Below, in pieces: positions 34,979 through 47,100 of a DNA stretch of 64,000 nt (position 1 is the first letter of the stretch; each line of letters opens with the position of its first letter). Source of the stretch: Acholoe squamosa (Eukaryota; Annelida; Polychaeta; Phyllodocida; Polynoidae); assembly GCA_949317995.1 (NCBI GenBank), contig OX439043.1, forward strand, positions 1,232,501-1,296,500, given 5' to 3'. Both the position numbers and the translations under genes were made by a program. The notes under the pieces are model-generated. The model had not been told where the DNA came from and did not search any database. It saw nothing but the letters and a program-made list of their open reading frames with translations.

Positions 34979-37000
34979 AGGCCCACTATTGCATTAATGC
35001 ATCGTGTTCTCATGAAGTGCTGGTGACACAGACTCACCAACACATCTTTTGAGCATCAAGCTGACCCGCCGGGCATTTATCGACCTCGTTGGGTTGGCAT
35101 GGTGTACAAGTGTGGCCCTGGCGAGTTACTCACATTTACACATCATGGCGACAAATTGATATAAGGCATTAATTCATTAGGGGCCCTATAAGTATTAAAT
35201 CTTCAACAAGATTTACTTGAACCAGACAATGCTGCTATGAGTATTTCAGTAAAACAGGGAATGTAACGGATAGGCTGCCATTTGATAGTATACTAAACCT
35301 TCAAGCTCACGGTGCAACTTATAACTTTTCCCTAATTTGGGGGTGCAGCTTATACGTCAAAGCGGTTCTACAGGACTTAGGGGTCTACAACTTTGTCTTC
35401 TACTATGTTTTGACGCCTGCACGCCAGCAATGAATCGCAGTAATGGTCATCACGAGGCAAGCTTGATCAACTCAATGTGGACATTGCAATAGAAATCTTC
35501 TGGATAGAGCTAGAACTGAAAATTTCTCTCCAACCCACATTTTGAGAATTGGGATGGTCTCGCCAAGGGTAAGTAGGCATACAATGAGGTAGAGTATAAG
35601 ATGTGATTAGGGAATTTATCCATTTCTTGGGGGCCAGTATGATTTCTTTGACTTTTGAACAGAAAATTCGAAGGAATCACAAAATGCATTGAATGACGTG
35701 TTTCCAAAATCTTAGTTTTGCTGAGTGGATTTTGGTGGATTTTCCTCTCAATCAATGGCCAAAGAGCATCTTAGCTGTGAACGTCTACAGGTGAAACATT
35801 CAAGATCTAAGCTAGAGGAACTATTTCTGGTTTAAGTTCAATGATATTCATCAGAAGCGGTACATGTGCACCTAGCCTGTGTGGGAGAGTTCTCCTTAAT
35901 TTATAAAGGTTCATTTGAATCAACTGCATTTGATGTATGAATCACCCATCCCTTGATTTCCGCCCATCTCCCTTTTACAGTTTATTAAGACTCAAAAGCT
36001 CTAGACAAATCTTTCCTGCTTTTGAAGGCACTAAAGATCTTGAGTATTAAAGTGCCATAGATTTTTTTTCATATGTGGTTATCAAATATGGTATTGTGGG
36101 GGTATGGATGGGGGGCCCCCATGTCACATGTCGATTTTAAAAAATGGCCATGTCCCCATGTCAATTTTAAGAAATTGTTCATGTCACCATGTCGATTTAA
36201 AGAAATTTTTCATGTCCCATGTCACTAAGCCTAAAATAGCCCATGTCGCTGTGCCAATTTTAGTGGTCCACACCCATTATTGTAAAGTGGAACACTAAGA
36301 AATAAATAGGACCTCAATCACTGACTAAAATGACACATCACCATTAAAAGCTGGGGACAGTGGCAGCCCACATGACATAAACACGTTTTTCAACGTAAAA
36401 AACCGTTTTATTGGTTTCCTTATTAAGTTATTTGGTTGAAAACTAGTTGAAAACACGTTCAAAAACGTTTTTTGCCAAGTGGGAGAGCCTTCAATAACAT
36501 GTTGGTGGTGAGCTGTGTTATCTTAATTACACATTGTAACCTTTATCATTAATCTGAAACTGTAGGGAATGCTACCCCCCCCCCCTCAATCCACATTGCT
36601 CTGCTGCAGTAGAATGCTTTGTCCAATTAAATGCCTTATTTGGTCATCATAATGAACTTATTTAATACCTGATACTTCATCACCTGCAGGTAAATCAACG
36701 TTCTGGTATCATGACGTCACTGTGGGCATTCCTGTCACCATGACAACCATGACGTCCTTAGGTAGGTGGTTGTACAGTGGGAGTAGTATCCGTAAATCAA
36801 TCTATTCATCCCTCGGGGGGGGGGGGGGTTAGATAATGTCATGGATACCTGTGTTAAACCACATGTTCAAGCTAAATATCCAAGGCCTCTAGAATCGGAT
36901 ATTGTGATTTATGTCAAGGTGAATATCGATGCTCCATTGACAATGCACTAAACCCCCGTATTGCACCCCTGCGTTAAATAACCAGCGCCAAATCTGCACG
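34979..37000. other. Intergenic; no gene seen
   Basis: Contains TGCATCATG mosaic (34985-35190), an ATAAGCCG-type fragment (35300-35365), a CATGTC-repeat block (36085-36280), and C and G homopolymers. Confidence 0.5.
36085..36280. repeat. Dispersed CATGTC repeat block, copy of 23115-23330
   Basis: Starts GTGGGGGTATGGATGGGGGG and proceeds through the same series of CATGTC…AATTTTAAGAAATTGTTCATG variants, ending CTAAAATAGCCCATGTCGC, as at 23115. The two blocks are segmental copies about 13 kb apart. Confidence 0.85.
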
Positions 37001-37001
37001 A

Positions 37002-37063
37002 TGACGTCATAGGTCTATTGCGCATGCGCAGCATTTTTGAAACATAAACATTCAAAATGGCGG
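37002..37063 (+). promoter_or_regulatory. Candidate promoter: CRE, NRF1 and YY1 sites
   Basis: Within 62 bases lie TGACGTCA (37002-37009, CREB/ATF palindrome), GCGCATGCGC (37020-37029, NRF1 palindrome) and CAAAATGGCGG (37053-37063, YY1, overlapping an ATG). That trio is characteristic of TATA-less animal promoters. A possible first exon end, ATGAAGATGG|GTAAAT, follows at 37081-37090 in phase 1, which fits an exon entering in phase 1 at 37595. Which gene it serves is inference. Confidence 0.5.
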
Positions 37064-37149
37064 CGGTCAGGATTTCGCGATGAAGATGGGTAAATAGGAG
37101 TTAATTATGGATTATATTGATGAAATATTGATTAATTATCAATCCAAAC

Positions 37150-37333
37150 ACCTTGACATAAATGTAAAGATGAACTCTGACCAGTTTGAGCTTCCTGTTT
37201 CTTCACGAACGTGTCCGGCCCGCTCCGCACTCAGCCTACCGGCCTCGTGCGGAACGGGCCGGACACGCTCGTGAAGAAACGGTCAGCTCAAACTGATCAT
37301 CGTTCACCTTTACTATTGTACTGTCCACGTGTA
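37150..37333. mobile_element. Foldback element with ~90-bp imperfect arms
   Basis: The core arms 37197-37230 and 37247-37280 are 34 bp with two mismatches (GTTTCTTCACGAACGTGTCC against its reverse complement), loop 16 bases. Outward, complementarity continues less perfectly to about 37150 and 37333. It has the form of a foldback/MITE insertion. Confidence 0.7.
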
Positions 37334-37594
37334 TATCAGTTACTGAGGTGTGGGGGGTGTTAACACAAACAGGCACAAACAATGCTTTAAGCACCTTCCA
37401 GCATCAATTGTTACATTCAGGATCAATATCTGATATTGTTCTATGCAGCATTATACTGTGAAATGAATTACTTTATTTGTTTATTTAGGGGATACACCCT
37501 GGCCCTCCTTTTGGGCCACATCTCCTCCTTTTCCAAATCCTGGATCCACACTGGAATACTTCCTGGAATCACGACCTGTTGTTGTTCTTTGTAG

Positions 37595-37713
37595 CTGCAT
37601 CCTCTGGTTTCCATGGTAACAGCTTCCTCCTGGTATTCCCGGATATTGGCTGGAATATAGCAGAGAGTCCTGACCCAGGAAGCTATGGTAACATGGCAGA
37701 GAGTCCTAACCAG
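37595..37713 (+). CDS. IgGFc gene exon with first repeat units
   Basis: Acceptor TTGTTCTTTGTAG. Codes SSGFHGNSFLLVFPDIGWN, similar to the first strand of IgGFc-binding domains, then ESPDPGSYGNMAESPN. The frame could also run back to 37489 without a stop. The donor here (CCAG|GTAACT) is the first of a tandem series. Confidence 0.55.
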
Positions 37714-38087
37714 GTAACTATGGTAACATAGCGGACAGTCCTAGCCCAGGTAACTATGGTATCATTGCAAACAGTCCTAACCCAGGTAACTATGGTAACA
37801 TGGTAGACAGTCCTAACCCAGGTAACTATGGTAACATGGTAGACAGTCCTAACCCAGGTAACTATGGTAACATGGTAGACAGTCCTAACCCATTTAACTA
37901 TGGTAACATAGCGGACAGTCCTAACCCAGGTAACTATGATAACATTCCAAACAGTCCTAACCCAGGTAACTATGGTAAAATGGCAGACAGTCTTAACCAA
38001 GGTAACTATGGTAACATGGAAGAGAGTCCCAACCCAGGTAACTATCTGGTGACAAGAGAGGAACTCAATCCTCCCATCTTGTTCTCT

Positions 38088-38140
<53 letters not shown>

Positions 38141-41100
38141 TCCCTTTTTCTATTTCTTTCCCTCTCTTTCACAAACTATTCTCTGCTCTGTCCCTCTGCC
38201 TTGAATTTGCAAAAGAAAAACAGACTAAGCCGATTTGTGGCTTAAAGTTATAAAGTTACACAGATACCAACCATAGAAGTGCAATGTTAAACAACTAATA
38301 AGTATGCAATATACTGTGCCTGTGAACCTGGATAACCTTTAACACATATGTGCACTTATTACGACTGTGCCTGTGAACCTGGATAACCTTTTAACACATA
38401 TGTGCACTTATTACGACTGTGCCTGTGAACCTGGATAACCTTTTAACACATATGTGCACTTATTACGACTGTGCCTGTGAACCTGGATAACCTTTAACAC
38501 ATATGTGCACTTATTACGACTGTGCCTGTGAACCTGGATAACCTTTAACACATATGTGCACTTATTACGACTGTGCCTGTGAACCTGGATAACCTTTAAC
38601 ACATATGTGCACTTATTACGACTGTGCCTGTGAACCTGGATAACCTTTAACACATATGTGCACTTATTACGACTGTGCCTGTGAACCTGGATAACCTTTA
38701 ACACATATGTGCACTTATTACGACTGTGCCTGTGAACCTGGATAACCTTTAACACATATGTGCACTTATTACGACTGTGCCTGTGAACCTGGATAACCTT
38801 TAACACATATGTGCACTTATTACGACTGTGTCTGTGAACCTGGATAACCTTTAACACATATGTTCACTTATTACGACTACTGATGATGAATCATTTAAGG
38901 ATCTTAATGACTTTTCTGTCACGATTCTCCTACTTGAGGAGATGTGGCTTTGTTTCTTAATAGAGATGGTAGTCTTGTTGGTTTCATATTGCAGCTTTGG
39001 GAATTTTAGCATTGGGACTTCTATTAATGGGACAATGTGAAAGAAAGAATCGCATGTTCCGTGAAAAAAAGTTCAGCATCGTGAATATCAAAAAGAATGA
39101 ATCACCACAATAAAAGGTCTACCCGTCATACCTTTTATTGTGTTGATCCACACATTTGATCTGATAGTGTTTATTTTAATGATGGAGTCGCCTTGCATAC
39201 AGTTGTTACAGTGGGCACACAACATAACGCGGACACTAACTCAGACACTAACTCAGTGTCTGTACAAGTCTCTACCCCTGAGTCGCTCCTGCAGCACACC
39301 TACAGCATGTCGGCCGGTGTAACACATGACCTGTACCTTAACACCTCCTACTACCTCACACCTGGAATGATTGAAACTAAAAGTAAGCAGATGGTCTGTT
39401 TAATCATTGGGTCTCAAAAAAATGCTGCGGGTATAGGTATATTGAGATTAATTGGTAAGCACTAAAAATAGTGTTTGTATAAGTGACTGTATTGTATAAG
39501 CAATGGCAGTAAAATTGAAATCAATGTGCAAACGTGTGCCTATACAGGGCAGTGCGGTATTCAGTTTAGGACCGAAATGAACATAATAGGATTTGATTTT
39601 CAAAAATGAAAAAGGCGATTTAGTTTTCACCGAGTCACTGCCACCTGCCGTGAATCATTAGATTTGGAGCTTACTTTGGGGAAACTTCATATGAAGGTTC
39701 TTCTTATAAATTCAAATCTCCATATACTCTAGATTCTAGACTATAACATACCTACTAACTTTTTCAGCACTCCGTCTGACAGCATCAGATCCGGTTACAT
39801 GTCGAGTTGATGTCGGGACTAACCAACCTTATCTCTCTCTGCCCTCTCAGTGGACAGGTAAATAGTCTATTCATATTGTTACTTTCATAACTCTTGAATC
39901 ACTGATAAGGAGTGCATCATGCCCATTGGTTGGCATGATGCACCAATGAAGAACCTTTCTCCAATCTTCCTGTACGTCACAATTTTAAGTGTTTTTTTTT
40001 TCCTTTGCCAAGTGGGAAGAGACAGTGCACTTAGCAGATTTTAAATCAGAGGCATAGGAAGCAAATCTTCATGGGGGGGGGGGGCTTGAATTGTCGGCTG
40101 ATGCGTGATGGCGTCTATACATAGCCAGTATTGAACTCACATGACTCGTATTTGCCATATGGCTCAAGAAGCATATGGCCTTTATAAGGCTAAAATCTGC
40201 CTTAGAAAGGGTGGGGTTTGCCGGTGCCCCAGCCTCGAACCGACATCAATAAAGTATTGAGTGTCCCAGGTTTTACCCTCATTCTTTTTGCAAAAAACTA
40301 CTGCAGCCACTCATGCTAATTATTTATAAACTCCATTACCAATTGGTAAGCGAAGTGATATATAATGATGCTAGGCTTAGTGGTTGAAATGTCACCAAAA
40401 TATGAAATTAAAGTTGGTATATCCGCAAAAAAGACAGATTTGAAAATTAGTGGAAACACATCTAAATATTTTGTAAATGCTCATCTCTTTTGCTGTGCAT
40501 ATATTGTTCCAATCACTACTGGCCCCTAGTGCCTCAACATGAAGTGTGTAATCACAACACACTACACTTCACTGGATGGCCCTTGATATTGCTGCTCACC
40601 ACAGCACCACCTTTTAGCTACTCTAACAGGCTTTGTGTCGTGTTTAGTACACCTTGAGGATTAGGGCTGGATATTCATTCACAGCACACAGGCTCCCTCT
40701 ATATGAAATCAGACACACCTTATTTAAAACTAGGATAGGAATAAATACAGGGCATAGATTTTCTTTGTTTTGGAGCAGAAACATTTCATATAATCACTAG
40801 ATATTTTAACACATGATTTAGAATGTTGATTAGATGGCATTTGATGAGAAATCCCACATTTCATACTGTGATAGCGGCTATGCCCACTTTAACATACCAT
40901 TGTCTTTACCAGGTACAGAGTACTATGTCTCCACACCACCTGCTATGTCAATCCTGGCTTTTGTAGCCCGATTCGCTGACACTAACATTATACTAACATT
41001 AACTGGGAACATGTCCAACATGACTCTCCCACAGTCTGTGCTTAAAGAGGCAAACACAGTGAACTTCACATTAGGAGAAAATGAAACTTGACAGGTGCAA

Positions 41101-44100
41101 TCAGACGGTGAGACACTGTCTGGTCCTGTCATCCAATCAACACAGCCTGTTGGAGTAGTCTTTGTTGGCTGGTTGCGCTGCCCTACCTAACCGATAAGGG
41201 CAGGTAGCTACCAGCGGACCTTGTGACGTCACGAGCTCTCCTAGAGCTCGTGACGTCACAGAATATCATTATCATAAATTATAATTTGCATATCACTCTC
41301 CAAGCATTGGCAAAGTACAAAGCCTTGGTATAGGAGAGTGTGTCACTCTCCTATACCAAGTCTTTGTACTTTGCCAATGCTTGGAGCTGACCTATATTGC
41401 TAACCACCTGCGGGCTATTCGCATCGATCCCGCAGTGGTACCAGCGAATAGTCTTTGGAGCTGTGATGACGTCATCAGAGGTTGGTCCTGGTGAGGGCCG
41501 TGTGGTGGCGCCACTGCTGCCTACCAGTGTGTGGGGGAGGAGGTTTGTTGTTGTGCTGCCTCCCCTACAGGGGGTGCATGTGTATGTGCATGTAGTGGGT
41601 AAGTTGTGCTTTAGTAGAAATAGTTATATTTTAGGTTATTATTAGACTACACCTTTAAAGTTATAGTGCCAGCTGTAACGTCATAATCTATGTGTTACAT
41701 AGTAACAGTCTATGCTGGCCCCAATTCGGATTCAAGTTCAGAATCCAATGAAGATTGTGCTTGAGCCTTGAAATGACCATGTCAGGAATCAGGTTATGGT
41801 CTCCCATCATATATTGTGGGAAAAAACAGGACCGAATTCGGCCATTTATAAAGTTGACATGAAAATAGCAAATATATACATACAATGGGTACAAAACATT
41901 TAAAAACATTCTGTCGATTCACAATTGTGATTTAATGTCTGCAACTGAAGTTTCCAGTGCATCATTGGTGCATCATGATGAGTTTGTTTACATTTTCCGG
42001 CTGAGTTTGTTTACTTTTTTTTTGGCGAGGACTGACAAGTTACAATACAACTTTACACCTAAATCACACAGTCAATAGTGTGTGAGGCATTCATGGTCGT
42101 GTAGAAGTATGTGACAGTGGCACTATGTGATGCACTCATGGTCGTGTAGAAGTATGTGACAGTGGCATTGTGTGATGCACACATGGTCGTGTAAAAGTAT
42201 GTGACAGTGGCACTGTGTGATGCATTCATGGTCGTGTAGAAGTATGTGACAGTGGCACTGTGTGATGCATTCATGGTCGTGTAGAAGTATGTGACAGTGG
42301 CATTGTGTGATGCATTCATGGTCGTGTAGAAGTATGTGACAGTGGCATTGTGTGATGCATTCCTGGTCGTGTAGAAGTATGTGACAGTGGCACTGTGTGA
42401 TGCACTCATGGTCATGTAGAAGTGACAGTGGCATTGTGTGATGCACACATGGTCATGTAGAAGTATGTGACAGTGGCATTGTGTGATGCATTCCTGGTCG
42501 TGTAGAAGTATGTGACAGTGGCACTGTGTGATGCACACATGGTCATGTAGAAGTATGTGACAGTGGCACTGTGTGATGCATTCATGGTTGTGTAGAAGTG
42601 ACAGTGGCACTGTGTGATGCACACATGGTCATGTAGAAGTGACAGTGGCACTGTGTGATGCACTCATGGTCGTGTAGAAGTGACAGTGGCACTGTGTGAT
42701 GCACTCATGGTCATGTAGAAGTGACAGTGGCACTGTGTGATGCACACATGGTCATGTAGAAGTGACAGTGGCACTGTGTGATGCATTCATGGTCGTATAG
42801 AAGTATGTGACAGTGGCACTGTGTGATGCATTCATGGTCATGTAGAAGTATGTGACAGTGGCACTGTGTGATGCACATATGGTCGTGTAGAAGTGACAGT
42901 GGCATTGTGTGATGCACTCATGGTCGTGTAGAAGTGACAGTGGCACTGTGTGATGCACATATGGTCGTGTAGAAGTGACAGTGGCACTGTTTGATGCATT
43001 CATGGTCGTGTAGAAGTATGTGACAGTGGCACTGTGTGATGCACTCATGGTCATGTAGAAGTATGTGACAGTGGCATTGTGTGATGCATTCATGGTTGTG
43101 TAAAAGTATGTGACAGTGGCATTGTGTGATGCACTCATGGTCGTGTAGAAGTATGTGACAGTGGCACTGTGTGATGCACTCATGGTCATGTAGAAGTATG
43201 TGACAGTGGCACTGTGTGATGCATTCATGGTCGTGTAGAAGTATGTGACAGTGGCACTGTGTGATGCACTCATGGTCGTGTAGAAGTATGTGACAGTGGC
43301 ACTGTGTGATGCACTCATGGTCATGTAGAAGTATGTGACAGTGGCACTGTGTGATGCATTCATGGTCCTGTAGAAGTGACAGTGACAGTGGCATTGTGTG
43401 ATGCACTCATGGTTGTGTAGAAGTGACAGTGACAGTGGCACTGTGTGATGCATTCATGGTCGTGTAGAAGTGACAGTGACAGTGGCACTGTGTGATGCAT
43501 TCATGGTCGTGTAGAAGTATGTGACAGTGGCACTGTGTGAGGCATTCATGGTCGTGTAGAAGTATGTGACAGTGGCACTGTGTGATGCACTCATGGTCAT
43601 GTAGAAGTATGTGACAGTGGCACTGTGTGATGCACTCATGGTCGTGTAGAAGTGACAGTGACAGTGGCACTGTGTGATGCATTCATGGTCGTGTAGAAGT
43701 ATGTGACTGTGGCACTGTGTGATGCATTCATGGTCGTGTAGAAGTGACAGTGGCACTGTGTGAGGCATTCATGGTCGTGTAGAAGTATGTGACAGTGGCA
43801 CTGTGTGATGCACTCATGGTCGTGTAGAAGTGACAGTGGCACTGTGTGATGCATTCATGGTCATGTAGAAGTGACAGTGGCACTGTGTGATGCATTCATG
43901 GTCGTGTAGAAGTATGTGACAGTGGCACTGTGTGATGCATTCCTGGTCGTGTAGAAGTATGTGACAGTGGCATTGTGTGATGCACACATGGTCGTGTAGA
44001 AGTATGTGACTGTGGCACTGTGTGATGCACACATGGTCGTGTAGAAGTATGTGACAGTGGCACTGTGTGATGCATTCATGGTCATGTAGAAGTGACAGTG

Positions 44101-47100
44101 GCACTGTGTGATGCATTCATGGTTGTGTAGAAGTATGTGACAGTGGCATTGTGTGATGCACACATGGTCGTGTAGAAGTGACAGTGGCACTGTGTGATGC
44201 ATTCATGGTCGTGTAGAAGTATGTGACAGTGGCATTGTGTGATGCACACATGGTCGTGTAGAAGTATGTGACAGTGGCACTGTGTGATGCATTCATGGTC
44301 GTGTAGAAGTATGTGACAGTGGCACTGTGTGATGCACTCATGGTTGTGTAGAAGTATGTGACAGTGGCACTGTGTGATGCATTCATGGTCATGTAGAAGT
44401 GACAGTGGCACTGTGTGATGCACTCATGGTTGTGTAGAAGTATGTGACAGTGGCACTGTGTGATGCACACATGGTCGTGTAGAAGTATGTGACAGTGGCA
44501 CTGTGTGATGCACTCATGGTCATGTAGAAGTGACAGTGGCACTGTGTGATGCACTCATGGTCGTGTAGAAGTATGTGACAGTGGCACTGTGTGATGCACT
44601 CATGGTCGTGTAGAAGTATGTGACAGTGGCACTGTGTGATGCATTCATGGTCATGTAGAAGTATGTGACAGTGGCACTGTGTGATGCACACATGGTCGTG
44701 TAGAAGTATGTGACAGTGGCATTGTGTGATGCACACATGGTCGTGTAGAAGTATGTGACAGTGGCACTGTGTGATGCATTCCTGGTCGTGTAGAAGTATG
44801 TGACAGTGGCATTGTGTGATGCACACATGGTCGTGTAGAAGTATGTGACAGTGGCACTGTGTGATGCATTCCTGGTCGTGTAGAAGTGACAGTGACAGTG
44901 GCACTGTGTGATGCACTCATGGTCATGTAGAAGTATGTGACAATGGCACTGTGTGATGCACACATGGTCATGTAGAAGTATGTGACAGTGGCACTGTGTG
45001 ATGCACACATGGTCGTGTAGAAGTATGTGACAGTGGCACTGTGTGATGCATTCCTGGTCGTGTAGAAGTATGTGACAGTGGCATTGTGTGATGCACACAT
45101 GGTCGTGTAGAAGTATGTGACAGTGGCACTGTGTGATGCATTCCTGGTCGTGTAGAAGTATGTGACAGTGGCATTGTGTGATGCACACATGGTCGTGTAG
45201 AAGTATGTGACAGTGGCACTGTGTGATGCATTCATGGTCGTGTAGAAGTATGTGACAGTGGCACTGTGTGATGCATTCATGGTCATGTAGAAGTATGTGA
45301 CAGTGGCATTGTGTGATGCACACATGGTCGTGTAGAAGTATGTGACAGTGGCACTGTGTGATGCATTCATGGTCGTGTAGAAGTATGTGACAGTGGCACT
45401 GTGTGATGCATTCATGGTCGTGTAGAAGTATGTGACAGTGGCACTGTGTGATGCACACATGGTCGTGTAGAAGTATGTGACAGTGGCACTGTGTGATGCA
45501 TTCATGGTCATGTAGACGTATGTGACAGTGGCATTGTGTGATGCACACATGGTCGTGTAGAAGTATGTGACAGTGGCACTGTGTGATGCACTCATGGTCA
45601 TGTAGAAGTATGTGACAGTGGCATTGTGTGATGCACACATGGTCGTGTAGAAGTATGTGACAGTGGCATTGTGTGATGCACACATGGTCGTGTAGAAGTA
45701 TGTGACAGTGGCATTGTGTGATGCACTCATGGTCATGTAGAAGTATGTGACAGTGGCATTGTGTGATGCACTCATGGTCGTGTAGAAAAGACAGTGGCAT
45801 TGTGTGATGCATTCATGGTCGTGTAGAAGTATGTGACAGTGGCACTGTGTGATGCACTCATGGTCCTGTAGAAGTATGTGACAGTGGCACTGTGTGATGC
45901 ATTCCTGGTCGTGTAGAAGTATGTGACAGTGGCACTGTGTGATGCACTCATGGTCGTGTAGAAGTGACAGTGACAGTGGCACTGTGTGATGCACTCATGG
46001 TCGTGTAGAAGTATGTGACAGTGGCATTGTGTGATGCACACATGGTCGTGTAGAAGTATGTGACAGTGGCACTGTGTGATGCATTCATGGTCGTGTAGAA
46101 GTGACAGTGGCACTGTGTGATGCATTCATGGTCGTGTAGAAGTGACAGTGGCACTGTGTGATGCACTCATGGTCGTGTAGAAGTGACAGTGGCACTGTGT
46201 GATGCATTCATGGTTGTGTAGAAGTATGTGACAGTGGCACTGTGTGATGCACTCATGGTCATGTAGAAGTATGTGACAGTGGCACTGTGTGATGCATTCA
46301 TGGTCGTGTAGAAGTATGTGACAGTGGCACTGTGTGATGCATTCATGGTCGTGTAGAAGTATGTGACAGTGGCACTGTGTGATGCACTCATGGTTGTGTA
46401 GAAGTATGTGACAGTGGCACTGTGTGATGCACTCATGGTCGTGTAGAAGTGACAGTGGCATTGTGTGATGCAACATTTAGTATAATACTAATGTCACTGC
46501 AGTAAATTGCTTTATACATTTGCATCATCACAAAATATTAAGAGGGATGCAAAAAGATTTAACTGCTATCAGAGAGGGCGCATCAGCTTTTTGTATGTCC
46601 TGTGAGGTTTTACCATCCCCCTCTCCTATCAGTAATGAACACTCTTTTAACTAGGGAATGAACATTTTTAACAAGGGGGGCAGAGGGGAGGAGGGTGGGT
46701 TATCGCACCTCCTGCCAGTCAAAGAGTCGGGAAGATTTACTCTCGCCCTCAACCTATCCCCCTGTTGTTAAGAAATCATCACTCACTTATCACCATGTAA
46801 CCCTACTCTGATAAACTGCTGGTTAATCTACACATCTTACATAGGGTAGATTAACCTAAAGACTCACCTATCACCAAGTGACCCTACTCTGATAAACTGC
46901 TGGTTAATCTACACATCTTACATAGGGTAGATTAACCTAAAGACGACCACATACCTAGAGTCGACCACCTGTCAGCTTGTTTTTCTCACTTTCATATGTA
47001 GTGTATTGGTCTTAAACCCTAATATTATTGAAATAGAGGTGTTATAGTACCCCATAGAATGATGTCCTGGAATATATGAAGTAATTGTCAATGCATGATA

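Noticed and set aside
34509-34979. Proline/cysteine-rich repeat protein of 156 codons
   Set aside because: The 69-bp minisatellite is open on both strands and near-identical between units, with no codon-level constraint visible.
38411-38857. 148-codon repeat protein on the minus strand
   Set aside because: It is produced by a 51-bp minisatellite in an intron of the IgGFc gene.
41089-41091. TGA as a selenocysteine codon
   Set aside because: No SECIS-like structure was recognised, the family is not known to use selenocysteine, and a second stop and frameshifts follow.
42059-46476. Minus-strand open frames of up to 447 codons rich in His/Cys (ITQCHCHILLHDHE)
   Set aside because: They are translations of a tandem repeat whose unit lengths (45 and 39 bp) are multiples of three; overlapping frames are equally open, and there are no splice or start signals.
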